From assembly GCA_013400115.1 (NCBI GenBank), contig VXBP01004071.1:726965-790964 (forward strand): a stretch of 64,000 nucleotides of DNA. Direction: 5' to 3'. The position numbers and the translations under genes were made by a program. This DNA is from Rhinopomastus cyanomelas. Taxonomy: Eukaryota > Chordata > Aves > Bucerotiformes > Rhinopomastidae. Positions 50,412-59,411 of the stretch are shown one piece after another. The notes below the pieces were generated by a model that was given only the letters and a program-made list of their open reading frames with translations, searched no databases and was not told the origin of the DNA. Position 1 is the stretch's first letter. Each line of letters begins with the position of its first letter.

Positions 50412-50518
50412 TCTTGAGACAGTACTGTAGGCTTACCCTGCTCCAGCAGCAGGGGTTGGACTTAGATCTTTCGAGGTCCCTTCCAACCTCTAACATTCTG
50501 TGACTCTGTGATTCTGTA
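50338..50518 (+). mobile_element. Composite SINE-like element: tRNA-Lys-like head, 5S rRNA 3' end, CR1-type tail
   Basis: Three parts are visible in order. (1) 50338-50411 aligns along nearly its full length with tRNA-Lys(CTT): GTAGAGCATGGGACTCT at 50356-50372, then a T-arm-like segment and AGCCCCAGGTAGGGCA. The anticodon position reads CTG rather than CTT, there is a 1-nt insertion after the anticodon stem, and the 5' acceptor strand is not recognisable. (2) 50425-50434 is CTGTAGGCTT, the 3' end of 5S rRNA. (3) 50435-50518 is a tail like the CR1 3' end (GGTTGGACTTAG, TTTCGAGGTCCCTTCCAACC, then CTGTGATTCTG repeats). Parts 2 and 3 are almost identical to the copy at 59262-59411 on the other strand. 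Known: SINEs often pair a Pol III head with the tail of the LINE that mobilises them. Inference: a Pol III SINE moved by CR1. The alternative, a tRNA pseudogene next to a CR1 stub, does not explain the shared 5S-tail junction. Confidence 0.72.
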
Positions 50519-50650
50519 ACAGTTGGGAGAGACCTCCAAGTTCATCAAGCCCAACCATCAACCCAACCCAACCCTGCCCGCTGAACCCTGTTCCCTAGGA
50601 CCACAGCTATGTGGGTTTTGAACACGTCCAGGGATGGTGGAGGTGCACAG
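50519..50650 (-). mobile_element. CR1 LINE fragment abutting the composite SINE tail-to-tail
   Basis: GTTGGGAGAGACCTCCAAG, TTCATCAAGCCCAACCATC and CACGTCCAGGGATGG. It begins at once after the + strand SINE tail CTGTGATTCTGTAAC. It is the same subfamily as 53341-53420. Confidence 0.88.
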
Positions 50651-51607
50651 GGTATTCCCAGCGCTTGGGAGGGGATATGCAACTGGTTGGCTACCTATAG
50701 GGGTTAGAACCTGGCACTTGGGCAATACCCGGAGCAGAATGTGAACGGATGCCTGTCCATGAGGACAAGAGTGTTGTGCTAGTACCAGACAGGACCAAAC
50801 ACTAAAGCAGCTGCTTCAGAGGTGGGTTTTAGCAGTACAAAGGCTGATTTGCCTGTCACAGAGCGCAGGAGAAGCCCCTGGAAATCCAGCATGGGGTACA
50901 AACGAGCTCAGCAGTGGGACTGGACATGTATCAGGAGGGGCAGGTTGATTCCAGCCTGATTGCCACCGCTCCAGCTGCCTCATTCCTTAGTCCTGCCTGC
51001 TGCAGCGGGCTGTGCGGTGGAAGCTGCTTGGGGAGATTGATTGGTACAATGGAGCGCTTTGCAAGGTGTAATTTTGGAGGCCGTGTTTCTCACTGTGCAG
51101 CCATCAAAATGCAAAGGGTCAGAGGAAGCCTGTATTTTTTTGCAATTCAGCTTTTACAGTGTGCAGACCTGCGCCGCGCTTGTTGCGATTGCCGACAGCT
51201 TGCCGTTCGGCACTGCTTTTAACAGGAGCTGGGGAGCAGAGCGGAGCGAGCCTGTTACGCTCGGGATGGCGCCTAATGTATGTACAGTTCTGGGGTGTGA
51301 GGAGTCTACGCCAGATTTATCTGTGATTTCTGTATAAACAGCACGGAGGAAAAAAGATGGGCTGTGCTCTCTGTGTAACTTGGATAAAACAGAGACACAG
51401 AGCTGCTGCGGTGCCTTCTGTGAGCTGTGCCGCTCAGGGGGCCCGAGCATGTAGTGAGGGACAAGAGGATCTGGAAATAAATGCCCGTTCCCTGTATCCC
51501 CCACCCCGCTCTGGCAGGGATGCTGTTTATTCTTAGCCTGCACGGCTTCTGCTGCTGCTGCTGTTAGCAGAACCCGATCGCTTGGTGTTTCTATAATAAC
51601 AATGCTA
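50651..51607. other. Unique intronic sequence, moderately GC-rich
   Basis: Nothing is recognised except a CTG-type run at 51549-51564 (TCTGCTGCTGCTGCTG) next to the following CR1. Confidence 0.5.
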
Positions 51608-51774
51608 AGCAGGTGGCCCAGGGAGGGGCTGGAGGCACTGTCCCTGGAGGGGCTCGACAAGCAGGCAGACAGGGGGTTTCAGGAGATGGGTTAGTGCTTG
51701 GTGGTTGTAGGGTGGATGGTTGAACTTGATAGTCTTGAAGGTCTGTTCCAACCTTGATGATTCTATGACTCTAA
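51608..51774 (+). mobile_element. CR1 LINE fragment, 3' end
   Basis: CAGGTGGCCCAGGGAGGGG, TGTCCCTGGAGGGGCTCG and TTGAACTTGATAGTCTTGAAGG end in GATTCTATGACTCT. Confidence 0.92.
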
Positions 51775-51871
51775 ATAGCCTAGTTGTCCCAGGAGCAGAG
51801 AGAGGGGTGTAACTCTGGTTCTTCCCATAGGATCTCCCCCATCTAAGAAGGGAGAGGGTGAGTTCCTCTGC

Positions 51872-51998
51872 CCTGAAAGCCTGCTTGGATGTGTTCCTGT
51901 GTGACTTGGTCTAGGTGATCCTGTTGTGGCAGGGAGATTGGACAGGATGATCTTTCGAGGTCTCTTCCAATCCCTAATGATTCCATGATTCTACGATG
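51872..51998 (+). mobile_element. CR1 LINE fragment, 3' end
   Basis: TTGGATGTGTTCCTGTGTG, ACTTGGTCTAGGTGATCC and GATCTTTCGAGGTCTCTTCC end in GATTCCATGATTCTACG. It is the common subfamily in sense orientation. Confidence 0.93.
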
Positions 51999-52028
51999 TA
52001 TTGAGCAAGTGCAGCAGCAGACACTGGA

Positions 52029-52159
52029 TCAGTATCACAGTATCACAGTATCACACAGTGTCACAGTATTACCAAGGTTGGAAGAGACCTCATAGATCAT
52101 CAAGTCCAACCTGTCACCACAGAGCTCAAGGCTAGACCATGGCACCAAGTGCCACGTCA
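52029..52159 (-). mobile_element. CR1 LINE fragment with expanded (GTATCACA)n tail
   Basis: The terminal octamer ATCACAGT is repeated about four times with one irregular unit. GGTTGGAAGAGACCTCATAG and GCTAGACCATGGCACCAAG follow. It matches the 3' UTR of 38838-39060 closely, including the ACTGTGAT-type octamer. Confidence 0.94.
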
Positions 52160-53340
52160 GATGAAGGGCAGCAGGAAATGACCACTGGTGGTTTGGAGAA
52201 AGTTAAAGACACCCTTGTACTGTACCCTGGAGCTAGTTAGGTAACTACATACAGTTACTTGTTCAAGTTTTATTAGATTTGGATTTTGTGAGCAGGAAAT
52301 AAAAAAAAAAAAATAGATATTTGAAGTTGTTCTTGTTTTTTATAGAATTTTAGAAGAGGAGAAATACTTTCTTCTTCTCAGTAGAGGCAGGAGGAAATGT
52401 TGAAATCTGGTTGTTGTTGGCCCGCCTCACTTTTACCCCACAGGGAAGCAAAATAAAGCTTCATGTTCTGTAGGGATGACAGATGATAGGACGATGCCCT
52501 GTAGGCCCTGATCTTCAGCAGCTGATGATTTCTTGGACTGTGTGAGCTGTAAGATGATGCACCAAGGCACAGAGAGCCTCTCCAAGTGCCCTACGGTATC
52601 TCTTAGGTAACAAGATTTTTCTTCCCTGGTGTGAAAAACGTCTCTGCATTAATGGTGTTCAGAGTCCACACACAGCGGGAAGTCTTTTTCATATTTATTG
52701 CCTAAACTTGTGTGTTGTAAATATTCTTCCTCCTCATTATCTCACCTCTGATCCGCTTTCCTGACTCTGCTCATGTCTTTAGGCAGCCAGGCAGATGTGA
52801 TGGGGGAACACACCTTTGTCAGGATGCAGTAGAAGGGTCTTGCTCCAGACCGTGCTGGACCATCTGTCAAGCTCTAGGTGACCAGTCAGTGCTGCAGAAG
52901 TTGTATTTGCTCATGGCAGCAAGAGTGAGTACAGCAGCTACTAGCAGTAGCAAGACAGGCTTAAATGGAAGTATTGAAATGGCAGCTCATGACTTCACTC
53001 CTAAGCAAGATGCCTTCATTTACACTGACGTTGTTTTTCCCTTGCTGTGCTCTTCTCCTTTTATTTGTTTTCATACAGCCAGATTTGTTCTCGCTCATCG
53101 ATAAAATATGTTTTCTTTGCAATCAGATACTCAGTCCTACATGAAATCTGCTGTCGCTCTTTTACAACTGGTGGAAGATACTTGTGTGTGTTTGCTTGGG
53201 CTGGGCAGGGCAGGGACTGGCTGCACTGGGCTGTGCTTGTGCAGGACTTACAAGCTGGATATTACTGCTGCACAGGTAAGGCTGTGGTGCAACGCTCCTG
53301 TGAGGTTTGTGTGTGAACACCAGGCTGGCCAGAAAAGGAA
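52160..53340. other. Unique intronic sequence
   Basis: A 13-base poly-A tract lies at about 52301-52313. No exon or repeat is recognised. Confidence 0.55.
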
Positions 53341-53420
53341 TCACAGAGCCATTAAGGTTGGAAGAGACCTATAAGTTTGTCAAGTTCAATCATCAACCCA
53401 ACCCCATCGTGCCCACTGAG
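53341..53420 (-). mobile_element. Short CR1 3'-terminal stub
   Basis: TCACAGAGCCATTAAGG, TTGGAAGAGACCTATAAG and CATCAACCCAACCCC. It is the same subfamily as 50519-50650. It directly abuts a sense-strand CR1 piece. Confidence 0.87.
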
Positions 53421-53592
53421 GAAAGCCAACTACATCCTGGGCTGCATCAGCGGAAGTGTAGCCAGCAAATCAAGAGAGGAGATTCTGCTCCTCTCCTCTG
53501 TTCTCGTGAGACCTCACCTGGAGTCCTGTGTCCAGTTCTGGAGCCCCCAACAAAAGATGGACAAGGATCTGTTGCAGCAGATAAGAGGCCCC
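53421..53592 (+). mobile_element. CR1 ORF2 coding fragment without 3' end
   Basis: AAGCCAACTACATCCTGGGC, TGAGACCTCACCTGGAGTC and CAGTTCTGGAGCCCCCAAC are from the later ORF2 region of CR1. The 3' part is missing, which suggests interruption or deletion by the flanking minus-strand pieces. Confidence 0.85.
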
Positions 53593-53730
53593 CTCACACC
53601 AGCATATGGTTGGGCCCACCACTCTGCCTCCGTCCCCAGATGTGTGGCTCACACACCATTGCCAGAAGCTGTGAGGACACAGCTCAAACCAGTGCTAAGG
53701 GCCACATCTCCTTCCCTTCCTGTGACCAGC

Positions 53731-53850
53731 AAATGCTTTGGGTTGGAGGGGACCTTCCATGGTCATCTAGTCCAACCCCCTCTGCAATGAGCAGAGACCT
53801 CTCCAATGAGATGAGGTTGCCCAGAGCCCTGTCCAACCTGGCTCTCCAAC
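53731..53850 (-). mobile_element. CR1 LINE fragment, 3' end lacking its tail repeat
   Basis: TTGGGTTGGAGGGGACCTTCC, TCATCTAGTCCAACCCCC and GCCCAGAGCCCTGTCC. No terminal octamer repeat remains at the left edge. Confidence 0.85.
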
Positions 53851-56257
53851 CCCCCTGGCACTCATCTTCCTACTTGTGGGCTGTGAGCCAAACTTCTCCT
53901 GTTTGCTGAGTTCTGCAGAAGCAGTGATGGATTCAGGATGAGTTGTGCTGAGGAGGTCCAGCCTGTTAACTGGCATCTCACTGGGTTCAGCTGGGATTTC
54001 TTTTTGCTCACAGGCTGAACCGGCCATTGCTTCCTGGCCTTCGGCCATCCTGCAGTCATCAGCAACTGCTGATTTGCTGGTGCTTCTGCTCAGGTCTGTC
54101 TGCATGGCATTTGGGAAAAGTACCTGACTGCCAACAGCAAAGCAAATTCCCATCTTCAGAAGCTGTCTTGGGTCTGGGCTGCTGGGAAAAGCCCAGAGAG
54201 CCAGCACAGGCAAGCCCTGTGTCTGCGAAGAAGCAGGTAGAAATGTCTTTGTGCTGTGTAGGGCTGTTGTCCTGGTCAGGATAAGCTGCTGTCATGGGTT
54301 TGGGACTGGGCTGTACCTGTCTAGGCTCTCTGGAGTCAGGTAGCATAGCTGAGGGTGCACATACCAGTCTGCTCACCAGCTGAACAATATATTCACCCAG
54401 GCAGGAGCAAAACCAGGAGAGTTGAGGGCTGTCCTGCCCTAGCAGGAGCTATATAAATAAAGACTGGCAGGCAGAACAGAAAGTCTAAAAATCCCTTCCC
54501 CAGGGTAGGGTTATGCTGCCCCTTGGGGAGTAGGTGTCCTCTTCCTCTAGGACTCTGATGAGAGCTGAGCTTTCTGCCTGGGCTATAATAGGGAGAAGTG
54601 TTAGTATTCGTGTCTTTAAAGTATAATGTAGTGAAATAATCCTTTAATTCCATATGGTGTGGAAACTCAGGCGCCTCAAAACTATACCATAGCTTTAGTG
54701 CTGCCAAATGGTATGGGGTTTGAAATTAAAATACATTTTAAAAAAACCCCACATACTCAGAAGAGCCACATTAGGGTGTTTTTGACAAGATATATAAGCT
54801 CTGTAAAACAAGCTTTGGCTAAATTCTCTGTAGGTTTATTTATTTTTCCTTTTTGTTCCATGCTAAACCAGGCAGCGCTACTGTGGAATTATCCAAAGTG
54901 GTTTAGGGATCTATGAGGCGGTCCTGAGGGGATGATGCTCCCTGTAGACTGGGGCTCAGCTGCCCTTTCATCCTCTCTTACACCTCTTGACATAATCGAC
55001 TCTCTCAGTCCCTCATTCTTTCCCTTCCTGAGACAAAAGGCAACAGAGAGCCATGTTGTTCTGGGTTATCCTTAGGACTGTTCTATGGCTGATGCCCCCC
55101 TTCCTTTCTTTTCACAGGAATGTCTGACTGTTCCTGCTCATGCACCACACTCCTAAGGCTCTATATTTAAGTCTATGTTACCTTTTAAGTTTGGGTGTCA
55201 GAGGAATCACAGCAGAGAGCTGCCGGCCCAGGGAACACCTGATTATTCAATTTACATTTTCAGTGTCACAAAATAGGGCTAAATACTTCCTTGGTGCAAA
55301 AATCATTCCATTAGATTTAAAGTCACCTGAAAAAAAGAAGAGTTAGTGTCAGTTTCATGTTGACGCTTTTGCATCTGCTATGGTTTATTCATAATCTTAG
55401 ATGTTTCTGGCCAGTTTCTCTTTGACCTTTAGGCTAGAGATGGTTTTTTTCTCTCTGTTTTTTCTTCATCAAATGGTCGCTCTCAGTGTTGCAAATCTAA
55501 CATCTCTCCTTGTCCTCTGCCCTTGGTATCTCGCTGACCCTCTCACTCTCTGTGCTCCTCATGGCTGTTTGCAGCTCTGTGTCTGTGGTGCAGCGCTCTG
55601 CAGGGCAGCACAGTGACGTGTCTGACTTTTTCTGTCTCACTTTATGAACAGCAGCTGCCTTTCACCAAACCATGGTGCAGCCAGTTCACCTAAGCTAAGG
55701 ACCAAGCTCCCACCCAACCGCTCTCTCATGATTCCCCACCTCAACAGGACAGGGTGAGATAATAAGAAAAAGCTTTTGAGTTAAAGAGAGGGCCTTCACC
55801 AGTTGGGCTTGATGGTTTCGACTTGGGAGAAACTAAATTTATTGCTGATTAGAATAGATCTGGATAGTGAGCAATGAGATAAAAATTGAAACACCTTCTG
55901 CCACCAACTCAGCTTTTCACCTTCATTCCTCTGTGTCCCCTCAAACAGTGCAAATGAGAAAAGTCTGTTCATGTAGGAGACTCCTCAGACAGATGCTTGA
56001 GTAGACTTCATTGGAGTTACACGCTGGCTTTGCTGGTTGCCTGAGGTACCCTGACAGGAAGGCTACCAGAACAAGAGTTGTCAGTGTGGCTCTTCGAGTG
56101 TTTTCCAAGGAGGAGGATTGTGTTTTAGAGGGAAAATTGATTTTTGAGCTCCCGTGTGCCTCAGAGCAACACACCAAACTAGAGATCCAGTCTTGATTTG
56201 CAGACTTTTTTAGCAGTACTGTGTTCCTTCAATGTCATTTTAATCTGAACTGATGGA
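53851..56257. other. Unique intronic sequence
   Basis: No gene or repeat is recognised. Overlapping frames on both strands at 53.8-54.4 kb have no domain signature. Confidence 0.5.
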
Positions 56258-56258
56258 G

Positions 56259-56637
56259 ATCACAGAATCACAGAATGATTAAGGCTGGGAAAGCCCTCTG
56301 TGCTCATCCTGCCCAGCCCAGGACCTAACATCATCATATTGGCCAGAGCAGGGAACTATGGGCCACAGCCAGGCTGTCCTTCAACACCTCCAGTAATGGG
56401 GACTCCACCACTGCCCTGGGCAGTCCATTCCAGGCTCTGATCACCCTCTCCATGAGGAAGGGCTTCCTAACATCCAACCTAACCCTCCCCTGGCAGCTTC
56501 AAGCCCTGCCCTCTCATCCTGGTGCTGGTTGCCTGGAGAACAGCCTGATGCCCACCTGATTGCAACCTCCCTTCAGGTAGTTGAAGAGAAGGAGAAGGTC
56601 CCCCCAGAGTCTCCTCCTGGCTAAATAACCCCAGCAA
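56259..56637 (-). mobile_element. CR1 LINE fragment, 3' end
   Basis: ATCACAGAATCACAGAATG, GGGAAAGCCCTCTGTGCTC, CCAGCCCAGGACCTAAC, GGGCAGTCCATTCCAGGC and CCCTTCAGGTAGTTGAAGAG. It reaches well into ORF2 and is the longer relative of the 17288 copy. Confidence 0.94.
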
Positions 56638-57904
56638 TGAATCATGACCTCTCCACGTGAAGTGTTCTGGTATGCGTTTGTGTTAGTTTGGGTTCTTAAA
56701 AGAAGACAATGGGCACATTTCCATCCTTTATTTTTTTAATTTAACACAGATTGATGGGTTTTGGAATAAACTGTAAACCCTCAACAGTTTGGCACATGGA
56801 GCAACTCAACTTGGAAAAGAAGAAAGGAAAATATGGAAAGCTTATAAATCTTAACTTGGACTTACTTCTGAGTTTGCTGTCTAGTTTGTGCAGCTCACTT
56901 TGTTCCTACAGAGTTTCAGGCTCAGATATCTTGGTCATATTCTCTTGTTCCCTTATAAATTATGTCTAGAAAAATGACACCTGCTGGGTTTTTTCTTCTC
57001 TGTAGATAGCTGGGATTTGCAATGTAGACAAAGTATAAAAATGAGCCGTTAGGATTTGTTAGCGAGTAAATAATGTGTGAAAATTGTGCACAAAATAAAC
57101 CAATGTACTAAAAATAAAACCAGAGACTGGGAAAAAATTGCTCACAGCCCAATTACAATACGAGGTTTTCCATCTTTGAGTGGATGTTGACAGAGGACTG
57201 AGTCAGGGAAACTTGATCCATTTTCCTTTGGGTAGTTAAATGTTAAACCTGGGACTGTAAAATTACAGTACACAGTGGCCTTAGATAAGATCTGTGGGTT
57301 ATATATGAAGTATAAGACTCCTTGTATTCATTATCCTCTCTTCTGCCTCCAAAAAATGCTACCTCGATCTATTAGATCTGACTGATAAGCCGTTCCACTT
57401 GAAATAAAAATATTTTAACTTGTGATTTTGTGGTTGAGCTGTGGAATATTTCGGTTGTTTATTAAATTGTAAGGGTTTGACAGATAGCTCTAGTTCTCAT
57501 GTTATGTTTCCTTTGAGCTGAGAGTACACCTGGGCCATTTGTTGTAGTTGTGCTTGTGCATTGCAGCTCAATTGTGTGGCTGAGCCTGTAGTTTTATGTT
57601 TTCTTTTGGCTGACAGAGAACACTCAAGAGCTGCCTTTGACTAATGAGGGCAATCAGCCAATCAGGCTGATGTGATTTGGTCTTGCAGTGGTAGGGAGAA
57701 ATGTGTGGGTGATGGTTAGGGTGAGGATGGTTCATTCACTCCTTTAGAGAGCGATGGCTAGTTAGATGGTTAATTCACTCTAGTGACCCAGGGAGAGAAC
57801 AGCCACATGGATGGATGGATGGATGTTGTATAGGGGTAGGAACGTATGTCTGGGAACCACAGCAGAGGTGTGAATCTGGTTTGTGTCCTTCTGCAGCAAA
57901 TGAG
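56638..57904. other. Unique intronic sequence with AT-rich block and small GGAT repeat
   Basis: 56990-57260 is AT-rich and CNE-like. (GGAT)n covers 57808-57824. No exon is recognised. Confidence 0.5.
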
Positions 57905-58118
57905 GGTAGAGCCCTGGTGATGCTGCACGTCAAGTACTGGGGGCAGTTTGGGCACCTCTCCGTCCAGGTGCTGGAGAAGGGGCAGAGAAGGGCAACTGGG
58001 CTGATCAGGGGTCTGGAGAACAAGTCTGATGGGGCGAGACTGAGGAAGCTGGGGCTGTTCAGCCTGGAGGAGGCTGAAGTGAGACCTCATTGTTCTCTAC
58101 AACTATGTGAAGGGAACT
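57905..58118 (+). mobile_element. CR1 ORF2 fragment, part 1 of an interrupted element
   Basis: GAGCCCTGGTGATGCTGC, GTGCTGGAGAAGGGGCAG, GGGCTGTTCAGCCTGGAGG and GAGACCTCATTGTTCTC are ORF2 sequence. It breaks off in CTATGTGAAGGGAACTTC and resumes at 58446. Confidence 0.92.
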
Positions 58119-58119
58119 T

Positions 58120-58205
58120 CAGAATCACAGAATCATCAGGGATTGGAAGGGACCCCGAAAGATCATCCAGTCCAACCCCCCTGCCACAGCAGGATCACTT
58201 CACTG
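58120..58205 (-). mobile_element. CR1 3' stub inserted into an older CR1
   Basis: CAGAATCACAGAATCATCAGG, GGAAGGGACCCCGAAAG and CCTGCCACAGCAGGATCAC (minus orientation). It sits inside the break of the + strand element. Confidence 0.93.
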
Positions 58206-58213
58206 AAGAAGTT

Positions 58214-58445
58214 ATGGAATCAGAATCCCTCAGGGTTGGAAGGGACCCCCTGATCATCCAGTTCCAGCCCCCCCCCCCACTAGGCTGGGGCACCCCACCC
58301 TAGACCAGGCTGGCCAGAGCCCCATCCAGCCTGGCCTTAAACACCTTCAGGGATGGGGCCCCAACCACCTCCCTGGGCAACCCATTCCAGGCTCTCACCT
58401 CTCTCATGGTGAAGAACTTCCTCCACACCTCCAGTCTAAATCTAG
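58214..58445 (-). mobile_element. Second CR1 3' fragment in the nested cluster
   Basis: ATGGAATCAGAATCCCTCAGG, GGAAGGGACCCCCTGATC, CCATCCAGCCTGGCCTTAAAC and CCCATTCCAGGCTCTC. It contains an 11-C run at 58268-58278 and is a different subfamily from the adjacent stub. Confidence 0.92.
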
Positions 58446-58586
58446 AGTGAGGCAGGTGTTGGCCTCTTCTTCCTAGTGACTAGTGATAGGACAAGAGGAA
58501 ATGGGGTCAGGTTGTGCCAGGGGAGGTTCAGATTGGATCTGAAGAAAAAGTTACTCCCAGCGAGAGTGGGGAGACCTTGGAACAGG
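58446..58586 (+). mobile_element. CR1 fragment, part 2 of the interrupted element
   Basis: GAGTGAGGCAGGTGTTGGCC, AGTGATAGGACAAGAGG, TGCCAGGGGAGGTTCAG and CCTTGGAACAGG continue CR1 exactly where 57905-58118 stops. The 3' UTR is missing. Confidence 0.9.
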
Positions 58587-59261
58587 TCTCATGAAATGGA
58601 GATGTGTGGTTATCTATTCTGTACCATCTGCGCAGAAATTACTATAAATATCTTAATAGCCAAAGTAAATTAGGAGGATGTTTTGGTATTTGTTACTGTA
58701 CAGTTGGCGAGTGTAGCGGGTATCTTTGTCAGGTACCTCACCAAGTATGTTCTCTACTGCTGGTATTTCCATGATTTTAGATCTAATATTCTTGGAATCA
58801 CCAATGTCAACCTCAGTCTTCACAGGAAGGTAGTTCAAACCAGGCACCAACAGCACTAAAAATTGCAATACATTTGGACAAAATGTAGGGAGAGATGGAT
58901 GAATCTGTACATTTTCAGCATTGCAGTAGTGTGGTGTCGTTGTAGTAGCAGTGTAGTGGGTCCTTGTCTGAACCCCCTGCTCCCCACCTGCGTGGTCCTT
59001 AATGATGTGGGTTAGAGACTCCAACTGTATTTTAGCCAAGAGCTTTTATCTAAAGTGTCAGGCACAAAGGGAGGGTTTGACAAACCCACTGATGAATCCG
59101 CAGAAAGAGAAACAACTGACTCAATTTGTGGAAGAAAGGCATCAAGACATTTTAATTCACTTCCCCCATCATACGTCAGAAGAAACCCAACACAAGACTT
59201 AGATGTAGACATACAGAGTTTCATCACACTGTTCCTGCACTGAACAGAGATAAAAACGTCC
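58587..59261. other. Unique intronic sequence
   Basis: No exon or repeat is recognised. A 128-codon minus frame (58653-59039) has no recognisable domain and is not called. Confidence 0.45.
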
Positions 59262-59411
59262 AGAACATTCACAGAACATTACAGGTTGGAAAGGGCCTTG
59301 AAAGACCACCTAAGTCCAACCCCCACTGCTGGAGCAGGGTAAGCCTACAGCACCTGGTGTACTCAGAATGTCTCCCATCCAACTACAGACCAGGCCCAAC
59401 CCTGGACAGCT
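59262..59411 (-). mobile_element. Composite SINE-like element: 5S rRNA 3' half with CR1-type tail
   Basis: Read on the - strand, 59411-59341 follows 5S rRNA from about base 51 to the 3' end: AGCTGTCCAGGGTTGGGCCTGG, then GGATGGGAGAC, then CACCAGGTGCTGTAGGCTT. This covers the A-box, intermediate element and C-box region of the 5S internal promoter, with scattered substitutions. It runs straight into ACCCTGCTCCAGCAG, GGGGTTGGACTTAG and a CR1-like end (CCCTTTCCAACC...GTTCTGTGAATGTTC). The 5S-to-tail junction and about 40 bases beyond it match 50425-50465 almost exactly. Nothing like the 5' half of 5S is seen above 59411, so this copy is either 5'-truncated or built from a partial 5S sequence. Known: 5S-headed SINEs (SINE3 class) occur in fish, mammals and lizards. 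Confidence 0.75.
59341..59411 (-). pseudogene. 5S rRNA-derived segment (3' half)
   Basis: About 71 nt on the - strand align with vertebrate 5S rRNA bases ~51-121. GGATGGGAGAC and GTGCTGTAGGCTT are intact. Substitutions are spread through GGCCTGGTCTGTAGTT and CATTCTGAGTACACC. It lacks the 5' half, so it is not a 5S gene; it forms the head of the composite element. Confidence 0.8.

Noticed and set aside
53307..53909. 200-codon frame on the + strand
   Set aside because: It crosses three CR1 pieces in mixed orientation, so it is a chance frame through repeats.
57808..57824. (GGAT)n microsatellite
   Set aside because: Only about four units; ordinary short tandem repeat.
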